Shown here: positions 24,217-32,113 of the stretch, piece by piece
Position numbering within the stretch: the stretch's first letter is position 1
Layout of the letters: the number at the start of each line of letters is the position of its first letter
Assembly: GCF_005925345.1 (NCBI RefSeq)
Contig: NZ_SSHJ01000008.1
Coordinates: forward strand, 128,506 to 192,505
Direction of reading: 5' to 3'
Source: Pedobacter ureilyticus
Lineage (GTDB): Bacteria; Bacteroidota; Bacteroidia; Sphingobacteriales; Sphingobacteriaceae
DNA length: 64,000 bases
Made by a program: the position numbers and the translations under genes
The notes under the pieces: model-generated
Database searches by the model: none
What the model saw: the letters and a program-made list of their open reading frames with translations, nothing else
What the model was told of the DNA's origin: nothing

Positions 24217-24930
24217 TTAAAAAGATAGCTTTACCAACTTCTCCCCCTCCAAAACAGGAATAGTTGCACACACATCCAATTTCAAACAAAACTGTACATC
24301 TTCTTCGATATTCAACTTCACTAGACGATGGTTATGAGAAGATTTTTTGAGGTATCCGCGTAGATCGGTTTTGGCCAATTGATACATATCTAAAGCAGCT
24401 ACACTAGAATCGTCGCCAACTGTAAAATCATTTTGAAGTTGCTCCACTACTGCCCCTGCAAACAAAGTATCTTCTAAATTGAAATTATCTTTCCAGCCTG
24501 CGCAGAGCAGTAACACGTCTTTATTTTCTTTCTTCAAATAATTGCAAACAGAACTTAGATTAAGAAAGGAGCCTACAATTACTTGATGCGCACGCTCTTG
24601 TGCCAAGTGCATGGCTTTGGTACCGTTGGTGGTAGTTAACACGATGGTTTCTCCGGCTACTTTTTCGACAGTATAAGAAAAGGGCGAATTACCAAAATCA
24701 TAACCCTCAACTACCTCTCCGTTACGTTCAGCAGCCAGCAAATAACCTTTATCAGCATAGTTAAGGCAATCTTCCACATTCATTACCGGAATAATTGCTT
24801 CAGCACCATTTTCGATACCGTAAGTGATAGAAGAAGTTGCCCTCAGAATATCTATAACAACAACAATACTATTTTCGATAGCATATAAATCTAACAGAGC
24901 GGGCGTTAAACAAACTTCTATTTTAGGCAT
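24217..24930 (-). CDS. comB: ComB-family 2-phosphosulfolactate phosphatase
   Basis: 237 residues. ComB removes phosphate from 2-phosphosulfolactate in coenzyme M synthesis of methanogens; bacterial homologues are common where coenzyme M is not made. Family blocks: VVVIDILRATSSITYGIENGA near the N-terminus, AAERNGEVVEGYDFGNSP, TTNGTKA, and LLLCAGWKDNFNLEDTLFAG. In Bacteroidota a role in sulfolactate or sulfonolipid metabolism is possible, but that is a guess. It is 80 nt from gcvT on the same strand, separated by an inverted heptad array. The transposase gene ends 9 nt from its stop, convergent. Confidence 0.88.
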   Translation of the reverse strand: MPKIEVCLTPALLDLYAIENSIVVVIDILRATSSITYGIENGAEAIIPVMNVEDCLNYADKGYLLAAERNGEVVEGYDFGNSPFSYTVEKVAGETIVLTTTNGTKAMHLAQERAHQVIVGSFLNLSSVCNYLKKENKDVLLLCAGWKDNFNLEDTLFAGAVVEQLQNDFTVGDDSSVAALDMYQLAKTDLRGYLKKSSHNHRLVKLNIEEDVQFCLKLDVCATIPVLEGEKLVKLSF

Positions 24931-24938
24931 CGGAGTGG

Positions 24939-25010
24939 GTTATGAGTTATGAGTTACAGGTTATGAGATAAAAGCTTAGCCTCGCAACTCAAAACCTGTA
25001 ACTCGTAACC
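24939..25010. repeat. inverted period-7 arrays between gcvT and comB
   Basis: Left arm 24939-24967 is built of TTATGAG/TTACAGG units; right arm 24981-25010 carries the reverse-complement words (CTCGCAA, CTCAAAA, CCTGTAA, CTCGTAACC). The arms can pair into a long imperfect hairpin that begins at the gcvT stop codon. Confidence 0.7.
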
Positions 25011-26093
25011 TTATTTTTTCAAAAAAGGAAACTTAACTATTTTAGCTTTTACTTTATTATTTCTAATGTCGATAAAGATTTCTGTACCTTCTTTAGCAAA
25101 TTCTTTAGCTACGTAGGCAATGCCAATAGCTTTTTGTAAAGATGGCGATTGTGTGCCAGAAGTTACTTTCCCAATTTGGTTTCCATCAGCATCAACCACT
25201 ACATAATCATGACGAGGAATACCTCGATCAACCATTTCGAAACCAACCAACTTACGGCTTACCCCTGCCTCTTTTTGCGCTAACAGAGCTGCCGAATTGG
25301 TAAATTCTTTGGTGAATTTTGTTACCCAGCCTAAGCCAGCTTCAATTGGAGAAGTGGTATCATCAATATCATTTCCGTATAAACAGAAACCCATTTCTAA
25401 ACGCAAAGTATCACGGGCTCCTAAACCAATTGGCTTAATTCCGAATTCCGCCCCGGCATTGAAAATGGCATCCCAAATTTTTTCTGCATGTTCGTTTTCA
25501 AAATAAACCTCGAAACCACCGGCTCCTGTATAACCTGTAGCCGATATCAAAACATTATCTACCCCTGCAAACTTACCTTTCTTGAAAGTGTAATATTCCA
25601 TAGAAGCTAAATCCATATCGGTTAAAGATTGTAAAGCATCTGCCGTTTTTGGACCCTGCACCGCCAACAAAGAAGTCTGGTCAGAAATATTGTGCATCTC
25701 TACATCTTTATCATTGAATTTTTGGATCCAGTTCCAATCTTTTTCAATGTTAGAGGCATTTACCACTAGCATATACGTTTTCTCATCGATACGGTAAACC
25801 AATAAATCATCTACAATGCCTCCAATTTCGTTAGGCAAACATGAATACTGAATTTTACCGTCGTAAAGCTTTGAAGCATCGTTACTGGTTACCCGTTGAA
25901 TTAAATCCAAAGCGTTTTCTCCTTTAAGAATAAACTCGCCCATGTGGCTTACATCAAAAACACCTACTGCATTACGTACTGTCGCATGTTCGGCATTAAT
26001 TCCTTCGTATTGTACCGGCATGTTATAGCCAGCAAAGGGAACCATTTTAGCCCCAAGGGAGATGTGTTTTTCGGTTAATGCCGTATTTTTCAT
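25011..26093 (-). CDS. gcvT: glycine cleavage system T protein (aminomethyltransferase)
   Basis: 360 residues, normal length. Takes the aminomethyl group from lipoylated H protein and gives methylene-tetrahydrofolate and ammonia. Seen: [18 protein letters not shown] near the N-terminus, [11 protein letters not shown], the tetrahydrofolate-binding region [25 protein letters not shown], and [20 protein letters not shown] followed by [10 protein letters not shown]. The partner gcvH is at 42869-43249, so the system genes are dispersed. A -7 element precedes it. Confidence 0.96.
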   Translation of the reverse strand: MKNTALTEKHISLGAKMVPFAGYNMPVQYEGINAEHATVRNAVGVFDVSHMGEFILKGENALDLIQRVTSNDASKLYDGKIQYSCLPNEIGGIVDDLLVYRIDEKTYMLVVNASNIEKDWNWIQKFNDKDVEMHNISDQTSLLAVQGPKTADALQSLTDMDLASMEYYTFKKGKFAGVDNVLISATGYTGAGGFEVYFENEHAEKIWDAIFNAGAEFGIKPIGLGARDTLRLEMGFCLYGNDIDDTTSPIEAGLGWVTKFTKEFTNSAALLAQKEAGVSRKLVGFEMVDRGIPRHDYVVVDADGNQIGKVTSGTQSPSLQKAIGIAYVAKEFAKEGTEIFIDIRNNKVKAKIVKFPFLKK

Positions 26094-26140
26094 TTTTATA
26101 ATAATAAAGTTTTATCAGTCTATCTTGGTTTTTATTGCCG

Positions 26141-26148
26141 CAAAAGTA
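26141..26148 (-). promoter_or_regulatory. -7 element TACTTTTG before gcvT
   Basis: Minus-strand TACTTTTG fits TAnnTTTG about 48 nt before the gcvT ATG. It is divergent from the GNAT promoter at 26167-26198. Confidence 0.4.
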
Positions 26149-26166
26149 CTAAGAAAATGCCAATTT

Positions 26167-26198
26167 TTTGTGGTCGAAGGCATTTAAACCTATATTTG
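26167..26198 (+). promoter_or_regulatory. full Bacteroidota-type promoter for the GNAT gene
   Basis: TTTG at 26167-26170, a 20-nt spacer, then TATATTTG at 26191-26198. This is the complete -33/-7 arrangement known for the primary sigma factor of Bacteroidota. It lies 17 nt before the ATG at 26216 and overlaps the alternative upstream start, which is why the later start was chosen. Confidence 0.65.
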
Positions 26199-26215
26199 AG
26201 TTTCAATTTCCAGAC

Positions 26216-26668
26216 ATGACTTTCTCCATTAAAAGAACGACCTCCAACAACCCAGATTTTATTAAACTGGTAAAACAGTTAGATACTGAATTATCCAAGA
26301 TCAACGGCGACGAGGACGCATTTTATGCTCAATTCAATAAGATCGATAAAATTAATCACGTGGTTTTGGTTTATGATGGCGATAATGCCTTCGCTTGCGG
26401 AGCAATAAAAGAATTTTTACCAGAGGCGATGGAAGTAAAACGCATGTATACCCAGCCAAATTTTAGAGGAAAAGGTGTTGCCAGTATGCTTTTGCAAGCG
26501 CTAGAAAAATGGGCAAAAGAAATGAATTACAAAAAATGCGTGCTAGAGACCAGCAAACGTCAACCAGATGCATTAGCGCTTTACCGTAAAAACGGTTATG
26601 AAGTTACTCCTAATTATGGGCAGTACATTGGCATAGCAAACAGCATTTGCTTTGAAAAAACAATATAA
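26216..26668 (+). CDS. GNAT-family N-acetyltransferase
   Basis: 150 residues from the ATG at 26216. Acetyl-CoA-binding motif A is visible as VKRMYTQPNFRGKGVASMLL (R-x-x-G-x-G/A pattern in RGKGVA). Then come a helix and KCVLETSKRQPDALALYRKNGY, the usual motif B end. The acceptor substrate cannot be predicted. An in-frame ATG at 26168 would lie within the promoter and is rejected. Single-gene unit. Confidence 0.88.
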   Translation: MTFSIKRTTSNNPDFIKLVKQLDTELSKINGDEDAFYAQFNKIDKINHVVLVYDGDNAFACGAIKEFLPEAMEVKRMYTQPNFRGKGVASMLLQALEKWAKEMNYKKCVLETSKRQPDALALYRKNGYEVTPNYGQYIGIANSICFEKTI

Positions 26669-26823
26669 CCCGCCCCTACATTTTGAAAATTTTGCAAAAT
26701 AAAAACTCCAAATCAACCAACTTCATAAATCTTTACAGAAAAAATTAAAAATTTCAACAGAAACATTTGCATATATCAAAATTATTACGCTCTTTTGAAG
26801 TGTAAATAAAACACTAACAAAAA

Positions 26824-26898
26824 ATGACTTTTAACTCTTCAATTATTACCACAATTATTATTACCGGCGGCCAAGCTATCGGGAGCAACCTTGTGTAA
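26824..26898 (+). CDS. thrL: thr operon leader peptide (24 codons, Thr/Ile-rich)
   Basis: ATG at 26824, TAA at 26896-26898. Residues 7-14 read IITTIIIT, all Ile or Thr; in total 6 Ile and 4 Thr of 24. It lies 88 nt before thrA and is followed by a strong terminator hairpin. E. coli thrL is likewise a short peptide dense in Thr and Ile codons. There, ribosome stalling at low charged tRNA-Thr or tRNA-Ile prevents termination. A possible but imperfect promoter (TTTG at 26766, CTCTTTTG at 26790) would start transcription some 20 nt upstream. The symbol is by analogy of position and composition, not homology. Confidence 0.75.
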   Translation: MTFNSSIITTIIITGGQAIGSNLV

Positions 26899-26958
26899 GA
26901 TTGAGAAAAACATAAAACACAAAAAGCGTCCCGATAAAAATCGGGACGCTTTTTTTTT
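26877..26958 (+). promoter_or_regulatory. transcription attenuator of the thr operon
   Basis: Terminator: a perfect 15-bp stem, AAAAAGCGTCCCGAT (26921-26935) with ATCGGGACGCTTTTT (26940-26954), loop AAAA, with the T-run continuing to 26958. Competing pairing: TATCGGGA at 26877-26884, within the leader ORF, is exactly complementary to TCCCGATA at 26929-26936, the 5' arm of the terminator. A ribosome stalled on the Ile/Thr codons (26842-26865) would leave this segment free to form the antiterminator; one that reads on would cover it and allow termination. Confidence 0.75.
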
Positions 26959-26985
26959 AAACCGTAAAACCTAATTTTTAAATAA

Positions 26986-29433
26986 ATGAAAGTCCTCAAA
27001 TTTGGTGGCACATCCGTAGGTACCACCGAAAACATTAAAACCCTTCTAAAGCTGGTGCAGGAAGAAAGACAGCATGCTAATCCGGTAGTTGTATTATCGG
27101 CAATGAGCGGCGTAACCAATCTTCTTCTAGAAATGGCAGAACTAGCCGAAAAAGGAGAAAGCTATCAAGAACAACTGAAAAGCATTGAGCAAAAGCACTT
27201 CGATGTAGTAAAAACCTTATTACCGGCAGCTGCTCAAAATCCAATCTTAACCAAACTAAAAATCCACTTTAACGAATTGGAAGATGCTTTGCAAGCGGTT
27301 TCTAGTTTGCAAGAACTCAGCTTACGCACTAGAGATTTCATTGTTAGTTTTGGCGAAAGATGCTCAAATAGCATGGTAGCGCACATTGCCACGCAGTATT
27401 TCGACAATTCATTGTACGTGGATGGTTCTAAACTCATTAAAACCGATAGTGAATTTGGCAATGCAAGGGTTAATTTCGAACTGACTGATACGCTAATCAA
27501 AGAATTTTACAAAGAAAACAGCGACAAAGTTTTGTTCGTTACGGGTTTCATTGCAAGTAATGCGGCCAACCAAATTACCACGCTGGGCCGTGGCGGCTCT
27601 GATTATACCGCAGCCATTTGGGGTGCCGCTTTAGATGTTTCGGAAATTGAAATTTGGACAGACGTAAACGGCATGATGACTGCCGATCCACGCATCGTTA
27701 AAAAAGCTTTTTCATTAGACGAACTGAGCTACATCGAGGCAATGGAACTGAGTTATTTTGGAGCTAAAGTGATCTATCCACCAACCATGGTTCCTGCTTT
27801 TGCTAAAAAAATCCCCTTGGTCATTAAAAACACTTTCGAGCCAGAATTTGCTGGAACTTTCATCCGCAGTAATATTAAACCTTCTGAATTGCCGATTAAA
27901 GGTATTTCTTCTATCAATCAAATCAGCATCATTAATTTGAGCGGTAGTGGCATGGTGGGTAAAGCAGGCTTTAGTGGTCGCTTGTTCTCTTTACTTTCGA
28001 GAGAGCAAATCAATGTGATTTTAATTACGCAATCCTCTTCTGAACATAGCATCACCTTTGCGGTTAATCCATCTGATGCCGCTAGAGCTGTAACCATCAT
28101 CAACAAAGAGTTTGAATTAGAGTTAGCTGCAGGCAAATTAGCTTATCCGGAAGTTGAAGGCGAACTTGCTGTACTGGCCATAGTGGGCGAAAACATGAAA
28201 CGTACACCCGGCATGAGTGGCAGACTGTTCAATGCTTTAGGCAGAAATGGCGTTAACGTGAGAGCCATTGCTCAGGGCTCTTCAGAATATAACATTTCGG
28301 TAATTATTGGTAAAGATGATTTGGCAAAGTCATTAAACGCTGTACATGATGCTTTCTACACCGATTTAAAACGTACCCTAAATGTGTATTGTTTAGGAAC
28401 TGGAAACATTGGCAAGACTATGTTTAAGCAAATTAAAGAGCAAAGCCAATTTTTAGCAGAGAAAAACGATTTGCAAGTAAAAGTTGTAGGTATTGCCAAC
28501 ACCCGAAAAATGGTTTTTGATGCCAATGGTATTGATTTAGATAACTGGGAAAATACTTTAGAAGCAAACGGCGAACAGGCTAATTTATCAGAGTTTGTAG
28601 CGAAAATGCAAACGTTGAATTTGGCCAATAGCGTTTTTGTAGACAACACTGCTAGCGAAGCACCAATTCCTTTTTACAAACAGGTTTTCGAAAGTAGCGT
28701 TTCTATTGTTGCCTGCAACAAAAAAGGAAACTCGGCAGAGTTTGCCCAATACAAATTATTTAAGGATACCGCCAGTAAACACGGTGTAGATTTCTATTAC
28801 GAAACTAACGTGGGTGCAGGTTTGCCTATCATTGGCACATTGAAAAACCTGATGATGAGCGGAGACCGAATCGATAGAATCGAAGCAATTTTATCGGGAA
28901 CCATTTCTTTCATCTTTAACAGCTTTAAAGGCGACAAAGAATTTTACGACATCGTTAAAGAAGCACAAGATTTAGGTTATACCGAACCTGATCCACGAGA
29001 CGACTTGAACGGCATGGACTTTATGCGTAAAATGTTGATTTTAGCAAGGGACGCAGGCTATCCGTTAGAATCAAGTGATGTAAAAATAGATAACATTTTG
29101 CCCGAAGCTTGCTTAAAAGCAGCAACGGTAGAAGAATTTTATCAAGAACTTAAAAACAACAGTGCCTATTTCGAAAACCTAAAAAATACGGCCGAGAGCG
29201 AGAAAAAAGTATTGCGTTACATCGGTAAACTAGAAAATGGCAAAGTAGAAATCAGCCTACAAATGGTTGGCGAAGAGCATCCTTTCTATGCACTTTCTGG
29301 CGCTGACAATATCATTTCTTTCGTAACCGATAGATATAAATTTCGCCCAATGGTAGTAAAAGGCCCAGGTGCTGGTGCCGAAGTAACCGCAGCGGGTGTG
29401 TTTGCAGATATTATTAACGTGGCTACTCCGTAA
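26986..29433 (+). CDS. thrA: bifunctional aspartokinase / homoserine dehydrogenase
   Basis: Catalyses the first and third steps from aspartate to homoserine. 815 residues, the usual fused length. The N-terminal kinase has KFGGTSVGT (residues 4-12), SFGERCSNSM and TTLGRGGSDYTAAI. Two ACT regulatory modules follow (about 310-460: SGMVGKAGFSGRLFSLL and GRNGVNVRAIAQGSSEYNIS). The C-terminal dehydrogenase shows GTGNIGKTMFKQ, ACNKKGNSAEF, YYETNVGAGLPIIGTL and GYTEPDPRDDLNGMDFMRK. Behind the Thr/Ile leader attenuator and first of thrABC. The ACT domains suggest feedback by threonine. Confidence 0.97.
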   Translation: MKVLKFGGTSVGTTENIKTLLKLVQEERQHANPVVVLSAMSGVTNLLLEMAELAEKGESYQEQLKSIEQKHFDVVKTLLPAAAQNPILTKLKIHFNELEDALQAVSSLQELSLRTRDFIVSFGERCSNSMVAHIATQYFDNSLYVDGSKLIKTDSEFGNARVNFELTDTLIKEFYKENSDKVLFVTGFIASNAANQITTLGRGGSDYTAAIWGAALDVSEIEIWTDVNGMMTADPRIVKKAFSLDELSYIEAMELSYFGAKVIYPPTMVPAFAKKIPLVIKNTFEPEFAGTFIRSNIKPSELPIKGISSINQISIINLSGSGMVGKAGFSGRLFSLLSREQINVILITQSSSEHSITFAVNPSDAARAVTIINKEFELELAAGKLAYPEVEGELAVLAIVGENMKRTPGMSGRLFNALGRNGVNVRAIAQGSSEYNISVIIGKDDLAKSLNAVHDAFYTDLKRTLNVYCLGTGNIGKTMFKQIKEQSQFLAEKNDLQVKVVGIANTRKMVFDANGIDLDNWENTLEANGEQANLSEFVAKMQTLNLANSVFVDNTASEAPIPFYKQVFESSVSIVACNKKGNSAEFAQYKLFKDTASKHGVDFYYETNVGAGLPIIGTLKNLMMSGDRIDRIEAILSGTISFIFNSFKGDKEFYDIVKEAQDLGYTEPDPRDDLNGMDFMRKMLILARDAGYPLESSDVKIDNILPEACLKAATVEEFYQELKNNSAYFENLKNTAESEKKVLRYIGKLENGKVEISLQMVGEEHPFYALSGADNIISFVTDRYKFRPMVVKGPGAGAEVTAAGVFADIINVATP

Positions 29434-29443
29434 TTATGTCTCT

Positions 29444-29507
29444 TGTCATTCTGAGCACAGCGAAGAATCTGTTTGACTAATAGATTCCTCTTATCGTTGG
29501 AATGACA
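29444..29507. repeat. REP-like palindrome, GTCATTCTGAGC type, thrA-thrB gap
   Basis: Left TGTCATTCTGAGCACAGCGA then AGAATCT; right AGATTCCTC then GGAATGACA. 64 nt, an imperfect hairpin between two genes of one operon. It carries an ATG at 29502 in frame with thrB that is probably not the start. Confidence 0.7.
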
Positions 29508-29534
29508 GAAAGCTTTAAATTAAAAGAAAACAAA

Positions 29535-30533
29535 ATGTTAAACAATATAAATAACGAAACATTAGCTAAGCAACCTGAAAAGAAAGCCCCCTTTGGGGCT
29601 GTGGGGGCTGAGATAAAAGTTTTCGCCCCAGCAACTGTAGCCAACGTAGTATGCGGATTTGATGTACTAGGCTTTGCCGTAAACGCTCCCGGCGATGAGG
29701 TGGTAATGCGTTTAGTGGGAGAACCTGGTGTGCGCCTATTAAAAATCACTGGCGACGAAGGGAAACTTCCGCTAAATAGCGATAAAAATACCGTTAGCGC
29801 ATCGGTAAAACATTATCTATCACACATTGGCAGAGAAGATGTTGGTGTGGAAATAGAACTGCATAAAAAAATGCCTATTGGTAGTGGATTGGGTTCTAGC
29901 TCGGCAAGTACTGTAGCAGGCTTGTACGCTATTAACCAATTGATGGGAAATTTGCTAACAGCTAAAGAACTGGTTCCGTTTGCCATGAAAGGCGAAGAAA
30001 TTGCCTGCGGTTATGGGCATGCAGATAATGTAGCGCCCGCAATTATGGGCGGTTTTGTGTTAGTGCGCAGTTACGAGCCTTTGGATGTAATTTCCCTTCC
30101 CGTTCCTGATGGCATGTTTGCCGCCATTGTATACCCAGAGGTAGATGTGCCAACCAAAGATGCTCGCCAAATGATCCGTGCTAAGGTGGCTTTAAAAGAT
30201 GCCGTTACCCAATGGGGAAATGTGGCTGGTTTGGTAAGCGGATTGTTTTTAAATGATATGGATTTGGTTGGCCGCAGCATGAAAGATGTTTTAGTAGAGC
30301 CTACTCGTTCTATTCTTATCCCAGATTTTGAGATATTACGCAAACTAGCGATGGAGAACGGTGCTGTAGGTTTCGGGATTTCTGGCTCTGGCCCTTCGGT
30401 TTTTGCCTTAACCAAAGATGAAGAAAGTGCGAAGAAAATCACCAAAGCCCAACAAATGCACTTGCATCAAATTAATATTAAAAGTCAAGCTTACGTTTCT
30501 GAAGTAAATACTGAAGGACCGAGAACGTTATAA
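29535..30533 (+). CDS. thrB: homoserine kinase with repeat-derived N-terminal extension
   Basis: Phosphorylates homoserine for threonine synthase. About 332 residues from the ATG at 29535. GHMP kinase motifs: KVFAPATVANVVCGFDVLGF (motif 1), the ATP loop PIGSGLGSSSAS near residue 117, and FGISGSGPSVFAL (motif 3). The family normally begins close to the KVFAPA block; here some 26 residues precede it, encoded partly by a CCCCTTTGGGG-type repeat at 29583-29609. The last codons and the stop lie in a 7-nt array. Second gene of thrABC. Confidence 0.95.
   Translation: MLNNINNETLAKQPEKKAPFGAVGAEIKVFAPATVANVVCGFDVLGFAVNAPGDEVVMRLVGEPGVRLLKITGDEGKLPLNSDKNTVSASVKHYLSHIGREDVGVEIELHKKMPIGSGLGSSSASTVAGLYAINQLMGNLLTAKELVPFAMKGEEIACGYGHADNVAPAIMGGFVLVRSYEPLDVISLPVPDGMFAAIVYPEVDVPTKDARQMIRAKVALKDAVTQWGNVAGLVSGLFLNDMDLVGRSMKDVLVEPTRSILIPDFEILRKLAMENGAVGFGISGSGPSVFALTKDEESAKKITKAQQMHLHQINIKSQAYVSEVNTEGPRTL
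29583..29609. repeat. CCCCTTTGGGG-type repeat inside thrB
   Basis: AAAGCCCCCTTTGGGGCTGT followed by GGGGGCT, in the thrB frame (encodes KKAPFGAVGA). It resembles the intergenic element at 19164-19193: palindromic C-run/G-run plus a second G-run. Confidence 0.7.
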
Positions 30534-30608
30534 GTTATACGTATTACGTTATACGTTTTGTATGTCGGCTGTTGATGACGTAAAACTTATAACGTAAAAC
30601 TTAATACT
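30525..30608. repeat. inverted period-7 arrays between thrB and thrC
   Basis: Left arm 30525-30559 (units acgttat, aagttat, acgtatt, acgttat, acgtttt) includes the thrB stop codon. Right arm 30577-30608 holds the reverse-complement words (acgtaaa, acttata, acgtaaa, acttaat). The arms can pair into a hairpin ending 6 nt before the thrC ATG. Confidence 0.7.
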
Positions 30609-30614
30609 CGCAAA

Positions 30615-31928
30615 ATGAAATTCTACTCAACCAACAATAAAGATTTACGTGTTTCCTTTAAAGAAGCCGTGTTTAACAGCATGCCTTTAGACAAAGGTTT
30701 GTACATGCCCGAGTCAATTCCTCAATTACCTGCTTCATTTATCGATAACATTGAGCAATATTCCCTAACGGAAATAGCTTACGAAGTAGCATCAGCTTTG
30801 CTGAAAGACGAAATACCAGCCGAGGATTTGAAGGCTTTGGTAGAAGAAGCGGCTAATTTCGAAGCACCTGCCGTTCCTTTAGATGAGAATACTTTTGTGT
30901 TAGAGCTTTTCCATGGGCCATCATTAGCTTTTAAAGATTTTGGCGCCCGCTTCATGAGCCGCGTAATGGGGTATTACCTTAAAGATGGCGAGCAATTGTT
31001 AGATGTTTTGGTAGCCACATCTGGCGATACTGGCGGTGCTGTAGCTTTAGGTTTTTTGGGCGTAGCCAATACCCGGGTAACCATTCTTTATCCAAAGGGA
31101 AAAGTGAGCCCAATACAAGAACAACAATTAACCACTTTAGGGCAAAATATTAGAGCAATTGAAATTGACGGTACTTTTGACGACTGTCAAGCTTTAGTTA
31201 AACAAGCTTTCGCTGATGAAGAACTGAACCAAAAATTCCGCTTGACTTCTGCAAATTCTATCAATATTTCTCGCTTAATTCCGCAAACTTTCTACTATTT
31301 CAACGCCTTTGCGCAATTGAAAAGAAAAGGTTTTAAAGAGGTAGTTTTCTCTGTACCAAGTGGCAACTTCGGCAACATTGGCGCTGGTTTATTAGCCTTC
31401 AAAATGGGGTTACCTGTAAAGCAGTTTATAGCCGCTACCAATGTAAACGATACCGTTCCTCGCTTTTTAGAAACGGGTGTTTACGAAACCAAACCATCAG
31501 TACAAACCTATGCTAACGCAATGGATGTTGGTGCACCGAGCAACTGGGTCCGTATCATGGATTTGTTTAATCAAGATACCGTAGCTTTGAAAAAAGTTGT
31601 GACTTCGTCTCGTTTTACGGATGAAGAAACTTTCGCTGGTATCAAAGCAATTGATAAAGATTTCGATTACATCGCTTGTCCGCATACGGCAATAGCCTAT
31701 TTAGCGGTAGAAAAATACCGTAATGAAACTGGCTACGATGGTGCCGCAGTATTCTTATCTACTGCCCACGCTTGCAAATTCCCAGATATTTTCCCAGCCG
31801 AGTTAGCGGCCAAAATTGAAATCCCCGCTTCGGTAAAAGAACTGGAAGGCAGGGCAAAACAAGCTGATGAATTAGGCGTAGCATTCGAAGATTTTAAAAA
31901 CTGGTTAATCCATAAAGAAGCTGTATAA
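30615..31928 (+). CDS. thrC: threonine synthase
   Basis: Converts O-phosphohomoserine to threonine with pyridoxal phosphate. 437 residues. Seen: MKFYSTNNKDLRVSFKEAV start, the PLP lysine in HGPSLAFKDFGARFM near residue 110, VATSGDTGGAV, and SVPSGNFGNIGAGLLA for phosphate binding. Belongs to the long threonine synthase class found in enterobacteria. Last gene of the thr operon; a strong hairpin follows after about 100 nt. Confidence 0.96.
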   Translation: MKFYSTNNKDLRVSFKEAVFNSMPLDKGLYMPESIPQLPASFIDNIEQYSLTEIAYEVASALLKDEIPAEDLKALVEEAANFEAPAVPLDENTFVLELFHGPSLAFKDFGARFMSRVMGYYLKDGEQLLDVLVATSGDTGGAVALGFLGVANTRVTILYPKGKVSPIQEQQLTTLGQNIRAIEIDGTFDDCQALVKQAFADEELNQKFRLTSANSINISRLIPQTFYYFNAFAQLKRKGFKEVVFSVPSGNFGNIGAGLLAFKMGLPVKQFIAATNVNDTVPRFLETGVYETKPSVQTYANAMDVGAPSNWVRIMDLFNQDTVALKKVVTSSRFTDEETFAGIKAIDKDFDYIACPHTAIAYLAVEKYRNETGYDGAAVFLSTAHACKFPDIFPAELAAKIEIPASVKELEGRAKQADELGVAFEDFKNWLIHKEAV

Positions 31929-31969
31929 TTGAAGGGCATAATTTTTAAGAGAATTAAATTTGGCGTTAT

Positions 31970-31995
31970 CGTCATTCCCGCGAAGGCGGGAATCG
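31970..31995. repeat. short palindrome CGTCATTCCCGCGAAGGCGG
   Basis: CGTCATTCCCGCGAAGGCGG then GAATC: ATTCCCGC pairs with GCGGGAAT around a short loop. It looks like one half of a GTCAT-type REP without its partner arm. Confidence 0.55.
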
Positions 31996-32027
31996 TAAAG
32001 CGCTTTAAATTAAAATGATCAATTAAC

Positions 32028-32077
32028 GGCCAGGTGTTGATATCAAGTAATTATATCAACATCTGGCCGTTTAATTT
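32028..32077 (+). terminator. Rho-independent terminator of the thr operon
   Basis: A 17-bp stem with one G-T wobble: CGGCCAGGTGTTGATAT (32028-32044) with ATATCAACATCTGGCCG (32053-32069), 8-nt loop, then TTTAATTTT. Confidence 0.75.
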
Positions 32078-32113
32078 TAAAGCCCTAGCCTATTTACCTA
32101 TATTTGGAAACTT

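Noticed and set aside
29502..29534. Earlier ATG start for thrB at 29502
   Set aside because: It lies in the right arm of a REP palindrome and adds non-conserved residues; the ATG at 29535 is nearer, though even this leaves an extension.
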